This document shows, piece after piece, positions 22,879 through 28,352 of a stretch of 28,352 bases of DNA. The stretch is from positions 1 through 28,352 of the forward strand of contig JAFZRB010000299.1 of NCBI GenBank assembly GCA_017620115.1. The letters are read 5' to 3'. Position 1 is the stretch's first letter, and every line of letters starts with the position of its first letter. A program made the translations under genes and the position numbers. The DNA comes from Clostridia bacterium (lineage in GTDB: Bacteria; Bacillota; Clostridia; Christensenellales; Aristaeellaceae). The notes beneath the pieces are model-generated. The model was given only the letters and a program-made list of their open reading frames with translations, searched no databases and was not told where the DNA came from.

Positions 22879-23661
22879 ATGGATACAACGTCTCTTAAAC
22901 GCGCCTGGCTGGCAGAGGAAGCCGTGGCTCATATCCACGGCTGGGATTTTTCCCACCTTGACGGCCGATGTGAAGAAGGCGATCTGCCGTGGGACTACGC
23001 CTCCGTCATCCGCGAATACCTCGCGGACGGTATGCGCCTTCTGGACTGTGATACGGGTGGAGGCGAATTCCTGCTGAGCCTTGGGCATCCCCATGAGAAA
23101 ACCGCGGCCACGGAGGGATATCCTCCGAACGTGGCGCTGTGCCGGGAAACGCTCGTGCCGCTGGGCGTCGATTTCCGGGAATGCTCCGACGCCTCGTCGA
23201 TTCCCTTCCCGGACGCGTCGTTCGACATGGTGATCAACCGCCACGGCGATTTCGATCCGCGCGAGATTCACCGCCTGCTGAAACCCGGCGGGCTGTTCGT
23301 CACGCAGCAGGTGGGCTCGGAAAACGACCGGGATCTGGTCGAAATGGTGCTGCCCGGACTGCCCAGGCCCTTTTCAGACAACAACCTGTCCGCCCAGCGC
23401 CCCCGGTTCGAAGCGGCGGGCTTTGAGATCCTGCGCGCGGACGAGGCCTTCCGGCCTATCGTGTTTTACGACGTGGGCGGGTTCGTCTGGTTCGCGCGCA
23501 TCATCGAATGGGAATTCCCCGGCTTTTCCGTGGAGGCGTGCTTCGACCGGCTGCTCGGCCTGCAGCGGCGCATCGAAGAAACGGGCAGAATCGAAGGAAC
23601 GACGCACCGGTTCCTCATCGCGGCGAGAAAGCGGCCAGCTCTCAAAGCGCGCGCTCTATGA
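22879..23661 (+). CDS. Class I SAM-dependent methyltransferase
   Basis: 260 residues with a Rossmann methyltransferase core of the Methyltransf_11 type. Motif I is LLDCDTGGGEFLL (54-66), the acidic end of strand 2 is Glu79 (TAATEGYPP), motif II/III are SFDMVINRHGDF (114-125) and LLKPGGLFVTQQVG. The substrate cannot be read from the sequence; small-molecule or tRNA-type substrates are both possible. ATG 22879 follows AAAGGAG and lies 22 bases after pdp, so it is the third gene of that operon. The 3' end overlaps the convergent C69 peptidase gene by 20 bases, with no terminator visible between them. Confidence 0.82.
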   Translation: MDTTSLKRAWLAEEAVAHIHGWDFSHLDGRCEEGDLPWDYASVIREYLADGMRLLDCDTGGGEFLLSLGHPHEKTAATEGYPPNVALCRETLVPLGVDFRECSDASSIPFPDASFDMVINRHGDFDPREIHRLLKPGGLFVTQQVGSENDRDLVEMVLPGLPRPFSDNNLSAQRPRFEAAGFEILRADEAFRPIVFYDVGGFVWFARIIEWEFPGFSVEACFDRLLGLQRRIEETGRIEGTTHRFLIAARKRPALKARAL

Positions 23662-25312
23662 GCGCCATGCCGGCGAAGGACTTGCCGTTTTCGGTGGTTC
23701 CGCCGAGAAAGCATTCAAAAATTCCCGCGCCGGTTCCGGCGCAGAAGACGCCGGCCTCGTCAAACGCGGCCGCGTAGCGTCCGTCACCCGTCTTTGCGAG
23801 CGAACCGGGCTCCGCGTGCGCATACTGCGTGCGCAGGTTCAGGCAGCCCATTCCGAAGAGCAGCGAATCCTCGAGGGGCGTTCCGGGGCAGTCGAAAGAG
23901 ACCGCATAGCGACCTCCGGAGCGCTGAACGGACACCGCGACGCGGCGGAAGTGTTCATCGGCAAAACGCGCCATGGCGGCTTGGGCGTCCGCGACGGCGG
24001 CGGCGTCGAAGAGAGGCGCGCGGCCGCTTCGCTCACGGTTGGCCCTTGAGAAGGATTCATGCCATCTGACCCGGAAGGCGCGCAGCGCGTCCTCGCATTC
24101 GGCGTGGAAAAACTCCGCTGTGTTGCCGAAATCGCGGAACGCCTGCCAGCCGTTGCGCTGCCAGCTCACGTCGCGGTTGGACGGCGACAGGTGGTTTTCC
24201 AGCGCCGCCGCCGGATCGTCCATGCGGTCGACGGCGTCGACCGTGCCGCACAGGGGATGAAGGGGAAGGTAAAGCTGCTGGCAGGGCCTCCCGAAGGCTG
24301 TCCAGGCGGTGATATCCTTCGCGTTTTCGGCGAATTCAATAATGGTGGATTCTATGGTCGAGCCGCGGCAGACGCGCGTGATCCCGGTGTTGTGGGGCGA
24401 CGCGCCGGGCCCGAAGCGCACGTCGTCCGGCGTCCCCTCATAATGGCAGGAGAGCGCGTCGATCATATCGTATACCGTCAGGAGGCGGCTGGCGGCCGCG
24501 GCGAAGGGCAGGCGCGCCCGATCGAAGGTTTTGCCCGTTAGAAGGCGCAGCGCGTAATCCTGCCGCAGGGTGTTGACGGGATCGTTCATGTGATCGCGGC
24601 TCTGAAACGCCTCGTAGAAATCAAACGCTTCTTCCGACGTGGCCCAGCCCCTTTCGACGGCGTAAGCCGCCAGACCGGGTGAGAAGACGACTTCCTCGGC
24701 GTCGCGCCGGGAGCGCACAACGTAGTGATTCGGGATCGCAGCCACCGCGTCGTCCGGCACGCGCGCCATGAGATAACGGCGTCCGCGCATCAGCTGCACC
24801 ACGAAGGCGTCCCGCTCATCCGCCAGTATGTAGAGCCGGCCGCCCGGCGCGTAGCCCCATGTTTCAGCCAGGGAGCAGACGAGTTCCGCGCCTTCCCGGG
24901 CGCTGCGGGCCCGTTCCGCGGCGATGCGCCGCACGTTGTACTCGATGCCGCCCTCGCGGAGCAATTCGGCGTCGGGTCCGTCCTCGCGGGAGCCGCAGCT
25001 GCTGTCGCTCACGACGCACACGCCGTTATCGTTGAGCATCAGATCGGAGTTCGACACCCCCCGTTTCGGGCCGACGACCTCCGCCCAGTAGAAGCCGAAG
25101 GTGTGGGGAGCCTGCGGAATGGAGGCGCGTCCTTCCTCGCAGGGCAGGCGCTCGGAAGGCGCGTGATCGCGGGGCGGGACATATCCGTGGCGCACGACGA
25201 AGCGGCCGCCGTCGTCCTCGTTGTGCCCCAGAATCACGCGGCCGGTCGCGGAGGCCTTTCGCCCGATAACGATGGTCATGCAGTTTGCGCTGTTTTCCGG
25301 CTGGAGCGGCAT
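23642..25312 (-). CDS. C69-family dipeptidase (PepD-like)
   Basis: 556 residues, peptidase family C69, N-terminal-nucleophile hydrolases that cleave dipeptides or related amides. Cys11 in ANCMTIVIGRKASATG and the acidic HNEDDGG directly after match the family start; Cys11 should become the N-terminal nucleophile after removal of ten residues. Later features: GVSNSDLMLNDNGVCVVSDS, YNVRRIAAERARSAREGAEL, GGRLYILADERDAFVVQLM. No signal peptide, so cytoplasmic. An open frame begins at a TTG at 25339, but ATG 25312 has GAAAGG upstream and gives the usual family N-terminus. The gene is monocistronic, with a good promoter at 25355-25383, and diverges from the CARF-nuclease gene. Confidence 0.83.
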   Translation of the reverse strand: MPLQPENSANCMTIVIGRKASATGRVILGHNEDDGGRFVVRHGYVPPRDHAPSERLPCEEGRASIPQAPHTFGFYWAEVVGPKRGVSNSDLMLNDNGVCVVSDSSCGSREDGPDAELLREGGIEYNVRRIAAERARSAREGAELVCSLAETWGYAPGGRLYILADERDAFVVQLMRGRRYLMARVPDDAVAAIPNHYVVRSRRDAEEVVFSPGLAAYAVERGWATSEEAFDFYEAFQSRDHMNDPVNTLRQDYALRLLTGKTFDRARLPFAAAASRLLTVYDMIDALSCHYEGTPDDVRFGPGASPHNTGITRVCRGSTIESTIIEFAENAKDITAWTAFGRPCQQLYLPLHPLCGTVDAVDRMDDPAAALENHLSPSNRDVSWQRNGWQAFRDFGNTAEFFHAECEDALRAFRVRWHESFSRANRERSGRAPLFDAAAVADAQAAMARFADEHFRRVAVSVQRSGGRYAVSFDCPGTPLEDSLLFGMGCLNLRTQYAHAEPGSLAKTGDGRYAAAFDEAGVFCAGTGAGIFECFLGGTTENGKSFAGMALIERAL

Positions 25313-25354
25313 GAAATCACTGCCTTTCGTGGATGGCAAACGCCCTTTTCGGTC

Positions 25355-25383
25355 ATTATAGCATATCCGGCGGGCGTTGTCAC
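25355..25383 (-). promoter_or_regulatory. Promoter of the C69 dipeptidase gene
   Basis: On the minus strand GTGACA (25383-25378), a 17-base spacer and TATAAT (25360-25355) preceded by TGC. The -35 matches TTGACA in five of six bases, and the 12-base string TATGCTATAATG is identical to that of the GH95 promoter. The divergent nuclease gene has no equally good promoter of its own in this interval. Confidence 0.75.
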
Positions 25384-25452
25384 CGGGAGAATTTGAAGGC
25401 GGAAGGCCGTTGCGCCATGGCGAAGAATCGCGCGTACGGGAGAGTGAAAGAC

Positions 25453-26613
25453 ATGAAAACGCTGATAGAGCTCTATGATGAAAGACCCATCGAGAACGTG
25501 CTGGGCACGGAGGTTTTCCATCCGGAGGAGACGGTGCTCCTGTGCCCTCCGGACGTCGCCTCCAACAGCGCGCTGAAAAAGGCCATGGAGGATTATTTCA
25601 GGCATCGCGAATGCCCCGTAAAGCTCACCTTCGTGCCCGTCAGCATGCTGGACGCCGTGAAGATCGGGAAACAGCTTTCCCGGATCCTGGAAACGCGCGA
25701 GGACTGCGCCATCGACATTTCGGGCGGCACGGACGCCGCGCTGTTCGCTGCGGGAACCGTGTCAGGCGAAACGCCCGTCTATACCTACAGCCGCAAGAAA
25801 AACGCGTTCTTTGAAATCATGAACGCGCCGTTCGCCAGGGGCCTGCCCTGCACAGTCCGGCTTGACGCGGAATCCTGTTTTCTGATGGCGGGCGGCACGC
25901 TGCTGCAGGGGCGCGGAGACAACCGCGCGCTGAAAGCCATGCTGCCGGAAATAGACCGCCTTTTTTCGGTGTACGCGCGCTACAGGCGCGTGTGGAACCG
26001 GCAGATCAGCTACATCCAGCGGATATCCTCCTCCGAGCCGGGCGTTCTCGGGGCGGGCGGCGCTCTGACGGTGAAGGCGGACAACCGCGCGGTGACGGCT
26101 GACGGGGGGCTCTTCCGGGCGCTGGCAGAAGCCGGACTGATACGCGATTTCGACATGACGGACGACGCGCTGAGCTTCAGCTTTCCCAGCGAGACCGTTC
26201 GCTTCTGGCTGCGGGACGTGGGCTCCGTTCTGGAACTGCAGGTGTACCGCGCCTGCCTGGCCGCCGATTGCTTCGACGACGTGGTGCTCAGCGCGGTGGT
26301 CAACTGGGAGGGAGGCAGGGATCAGCGCAGCGGGGTGACGAACGAGATAGACGTGATGGCCGTGCGCGGCATTCAGCCGGTTTTCATCAGCTGCAAGACC
26401 TGCGAGATCCGCACCGAAGCGCTGAACGAGCTGGCCATTCTCCGCGACCGCTTTGGCGGTAAGGGTTCCCGCGCGATCATCGTGACCTCCGCGGCGGCCA
26501 CCAGGAGCCGCACGCCGATGCGCCGCCGGGCCGCCGAGCTGGAAATCGAGGTGATCGAGTGGGGCGATCTGCAGCTCGACCGGCTGGTGCAAAGGCTCGG
26601 CATGAGGAAATAG
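25453..26613 (+). CDS. Orphan Card1/Can2-like CARF nuclease (DUF1887 family)
   Basis: 386 residues, two domains. Residues about 1-150 look like a CARF-type Rossmann domain: MKTLIELYDERPIENVLG, a strand ETVLLCPPD, and the ligand-type loop DISGGTDAAL (88-97). A winged-helix-like middle follows (about 205-250, GGLFRALAEAGLI). Residues about 255-385 carry a PD-(D/E)XK nuclease pattern: SVLELQVYRA with Glu261, TNEIDVM with Asp300, and FISCKT with Lys315. Card1 of Treponema is similar in length and layout and cuts nucleic acid when cyclic tetra-adenylate binds its CARF domain. Here Ser313 stands where Card1 is recalled to have a catalytic Glu. ATG 25453 follows GGGAGAG and fits the family start; ATG 25417 (also with an RBS) is an alternative. 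No cas gene or CRISPR array is near. The family call is firm, the role unknown. Confidence 0.8.
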   Translation: MKTLIELYDERPIENVLGTEVFHPEETVLLCPPDVASNSALKKAMEDYFRHRECPVKLTFVPVSMLDAVKIGKQLSRILETREDCAIDISGGTDAALFAAGTVSGETPVYTYSRKKNAFFEIMNAPFARGLPCTVRLDAESCFLMAGGTLLQGRGDNRALKAMLPEIDRLFSVYARYRRVWNRQISYIQRISSSEPGVLGAGGALTVKADNRAVTADGGLFRALAEAGLIRDFDMTDDALSFSFPSETVRFWLRDVGSVLELQVYRACLAADCFDDVVLSAVVNWEGGRDQRSGVTNEIDVMAVRGIQPVFISCKTCEIRTEALNELAILRDRFGGKGSRAIIVTSAAATRSRTPMRRRAAELEIEVIEWGDLQLDRLVQRLGMRK

Positions 26614-26618
26614 CGAAG

Positions 26619-26661
26619 CGGCGGTCGAACAGGGGAGCAGGCCGGTTCCCCGCGCCCGCCG
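26619..26661 (+). terminator. Weak bulged hairpin after the CARF nuclease gene
   Basis: CGGCGG (26619-26624) pairs with CCGCCG (26656-26661), and an inner GGGGA (26632-26636) pairs with TCCCC (26647-26651). The internal loops are large and no T tract follows, so termination is uncertain. The remaining bases to 26701 show nothing recognisable. Confidence 0.3.
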
Positions 26662-26701
26662 GGTTATGTACATTAAGTGTATGCGCCAATGCCCCAAACG
26701 C

Positions 26702-26730
26702 TTGCAATAATGGGCGAGAAGCGATATAAT
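26702..26730 (+). promoter_or_regulatory. Promoter of the HlyD-like/sepF genes
   Basis: TTGCAA (26702-26707), a 17-base spacer, then TATAAT (26725-26730) in an AT-rich stretch. Initiation is expected near 26737, about 37 bases before the chosen start codon. This marks the start of a new transcription unit after the nuclease gene. Confidence 0.7.
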
Positions 26731-26773
26731 ACTATATTATAAAATGTGTTGAGTATGCTCGGAGGCGTGTGTG

Positions 26774-27955
26774 ATGGGTGGGCGTAGGCCGACAGGGCGC
26801 TTTTTTATCCTGCTTATGTTTGCCGTCGGGATAGCTCTGTTCGCCGTCATGAGCCTGTTCCGCCCCGGTGAGACGCGCTACGACGTGGTCAGAAACGGCA
26901 CCAGCAGCGATACGCGCCGCGTTCAGGCCGTCATCATGCGCGACGAAAAGGTCGTCTCCATGGACAGCGGCAGCACCATCAACTATGTGGCGCAGGAAGG
27001 CGCGAAGCTGTCCGCGGGCGATGTCATCGCCTATATCTACTCGGCGGGTTACTCGACCAGTCAGCTGCAGGCGCTGGAAAAGGTGCGCTCGGATATCCGC
27101 GCGTATCACCTGTCCATCCTGGGCACGATCATCGACACGAAGCTCGACCGGCTGGAAGCCAACGTGCAGTATCTGGCGCTGCAGCTGAAATCGTTGGTCA
27201 ACCGGCGTTCGTCCGGCAATCTGCTCAACCTGGAGGCGCAGCTCTCAGAGGCCATGGAGGCGCGGCAGACCTACCTGAGCCAGAACCAGCGCGAGGACGT
27301 GACGCTGACGACGCTCTATGAAACGGAGAGCAAACGGGAATCGCAGATCGTTTCCTGGCGCTCCGTGGAGACGGCGTCCTCGGACGGCGTGATCAGTTTT
27401 TACCTGGATGGTTACGAAGCCTTCCTCGCGCCGGACAACACGCCCAACATCACGCTGGATTCGCTGCGCGCCATCCTTCAGGGCAAGCAGGTCGGCGCGG
27501 ATACCTCGCGCCTGACCACCACCATTTACCGCCTGGTGAACATGAGCCGGTGGTACGCGTACATCCTCACCGAGGACAGCGCCTTCAATCCGGTCACCAA
27601 CCAGAGCTTCTGGTTCCAGATGGAGGGCTTCGAGGATGTCGTCTACAACGCGACGGTCGTATCCAGCGTGAAATCCGGCAGCACGGTGATGACGCTTTTG
27701 CAGTTTGACGACCCCATCGGCCCGCTGCTCAACCAGCGCGGCGGCAGCGCGACCATCAGCACCGAGATGAGCGGTTTGAAGGTGCCGGGCGGCGCTATTT
27801 TCCGCGACAACGGCCAGACCGGCGTTTACGTCTATAACGGCGCGGGCGACACGTTCATCCCCGTGATCGTGCTCTCCACGGATTCTGACGGCGTGCTCAT
27901 CAGCACGGAGTATGAATCCGCGCTGTATGTGGGCAGCTACGTCAGAGTGCGGTGA
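26774..27955 (+). CDS. HlyD-like membrane adaptor protein (barrel-sandwich)
   Basis: 393 residues. Short basic N-terminus MGGRRPTGR, one membrane helix (about 10-29), then an external part. STINYVAQEGAKLSAGDVIA (67-86) is the first half of a barrel-sandwich (lipoyl-like) domain. A helical hairpin follows (about 95-175, LEKVRSDIRAYHLSILGTII and EANVQYLALQLKSLVNRRSS), and later a beta-barrel part with GGSATISTEMSGLKVPGGAI. This is the HlyD/membrane-fusion pattern. A GTG at 26771 is possible, but ATG 26774 is 8 bases after GGAGG. Similar proteins often precede sepF in Clostridia, which suggests a cell-envelope or division-site role rather than classical efflux; no ABC exporter is adjacent. Confidence 0.8.
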   Translation: MGGRRPTGRFFILLMFAVGIALFAVMSLFRPGETRYDVVRNGTSSDTRRVQAVIMRDEKVVSMDSGSTINYVAQEGAKLSAGDVIAYIYSAGYSTSQLQALEKVRSDIRAYHLSILGTIIDTKLDRLEANVQYLALQLKSLVNRRSSGNLLNLEAQLSEAMEARQTYLSQNQREDVTLTTLYETESKRESQIVSWRSVETASSDGVISFYLDGYEAFLAPDNTPNITLDSLRAILQGKQVGADTSRLTTTIYRLVNMSRWYAYILTEDSAFNPVTNQSFWFQMEGFEDVVYNATVVSSVKSGSTVMTLLQFDDPIGPLLNQRGGSATISTEMSGLKVPGGAIFRDNGQTGVYVYNGAGDTFIPVIVLSTDSDGVLISTEYESALYVGSYVRVR

Positions 27956-27995
27956 CAGGCCCCGCTTTCGATATATTAAGGAGGAGTCTTTCAAT

Positions 27996-28352
27996 ATGGC
28001 TCGCAAGCAAACCTCGGGAAGACTGAATCGCTTTCTCGATCTGATTGGACTGGTGGATTCCGAACGCGACGAAGCGGAACAGGAGTCTTCCACCAAGGCC
28101 GCGCGCACGGCGGCGGCCCGGCGCGCCGCCGCGGACGATTATGACGAGTTCGGCGATTTTGACGAACCGGCGCGTCCGCGCAGGACAAACGCCGTTTCCG
28201 CTCAGACCTCGCGCAGGAGCAGCCGCCTCAACGTGGAGAACGACGAGGACGAGTTTGGCGAATCGCAGGGCTGGACAAACGCCGCGCCGGGCTACTCCAC
28301 CCGCGCGACGCGCTCGCGGACCGCGGCGGTTCAGCCGCGCGCGGGCGCCGCG
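27996..28352 (+). CDS. sepF: Cell division protein SepF (partial, N-terminal part)
   Basis: 119 residues are present before the window ends, with no stop. The first 25 (MARKQTSGRLNRFLDLIGLV, then DSERD) resemble the membrane-binding amphipathic helix of SepF, the FtsZ-anchoring protein that shapes the division ring. The rest is a low-complexity linker rich in Ala, Arg, Asp and Glu (RTAAARRAAADDYDEFGDFD, VENDEDEFGESQ, STRATRSRTAA). The conserved core that would confirm the family is not reached. The linker is already longer than in Bacillus subtilis SepF (152 residues in total). AAGGAGGA stands 10 bases before ATG 27996, and the gene lies 40 bases after the HlyD-like gene. Confidence 0.68.
   Translation, partial: MARKQTSGRLNRFLDLIGLVDSERDEAEQESSTKAARTAAARRAAADDYDEFGDFDEPARPRRTNAVSAQTSRRSSRLNVENDEDEFGESQGWTNAAPGYSTRATRSRTAAVQPRAGAA

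Noticed and set aside
26666..26673. ATGTACAT palindrome before the HlyD-like promoter
   Set aside because: An 8-base self-complementary string is expected by chance in this much sequence, and nothing else supports it.
25313..26770. CRISPR array or cas gene next to the CARF nuclease
   Set aside because: No spaced direct repeats of 24-40 bases were seen here or elsewhere in the window, and no Cas-like protein.

Overview
The window looks like chromosomal DNA from a GC-rich, anaerobic, gut-type member of the Firmicutes (Clostridia, perhaps Christensenellales-like). This is inferred, not proven, from the gene set: a DUF4250 protein, SepF preceded by an HlyD-like membrane protein, a BMP/NupOPQ-type ABC importer, an ECF sigma factor paired with a zinc-finger/DUF4349 protein, and two intracellular alpha-L-fucosidases. 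Coding density is high, there is no gene-free stretch above 300 bases, and no rRNA, tRNA, insertion sequence, phage gene or CRISPR array was seen.

Region 1 (216-8610, + strand) is the most unusual part. It is a tight eight-gene catabolic cassette: MmgE/PrpD protein, AKR7-like aldo/keto reductase, phosphonopyruvate-decarboxylase-like ThDP enzyme, an unassigned TIM-barrel protein, an HpcH/HpaI-type C-C lyase, the beta then the alpha subunit of a divergent class I fumarase/tartrate-dehydratase-like hydro-lyase, and an SLC13-type anion permease. A perfect 18-bp palindrome stands upstream. The logic suggests uptake of a polycarboxylate, (de)hydration, retro-aldol cleavage, decarboxylation of a 2-oxo acid to an aldehyde, and reduction to an alcohol. 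The substrate cannot be read from the sequence and the combination matches no pathway I know.

Region 2 (8728-15053, - strand) is one probable operon: BMP substrate-binding protein, a hairpin, the ABC ATPase and two permeases (each overlapping by 4 bp), a second hairpin, a GH29 fucosidase, and a DUF4250 protein whose ribosome binding site overlaps the fucosidase stop codon. The binding protein has a signal peptide but no lipobox cysteine.

Region 3 (15236-18545, + strand) holds mscL with a fused zinc ribbon and a strong terminator, then an ECF sigma factor, its probable membrane anti-sigma partner (zinc finger plus DUF4349), and a secreted SIMPL-domain protein: an envelope-stress theme.

Region 4 (18604-25312) has a GH95 fucosidase (-) with a well-formed promoter, divergent from an operon (+) of a deoxyinosine/uracil-type DNA glycosylase, pyrimidine-nucleoside phosphorylase and a SAM methyltransferase. 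The latter overlaps tail-to-tail with a C69-family dipeptidase (-).

Region 5 (25453-28352, + strand) starts with an orphan Card1/Can2-like CARF-nuclease (DUF1887 type), a family best known from type III CRISPR immunity, with no cas gene or array around it and a Ser where Card1 has a catalytic Glu. It is followed by an HlyD-like membrane protein and the start of sepF with a very long disordered linker, cut by the window end.
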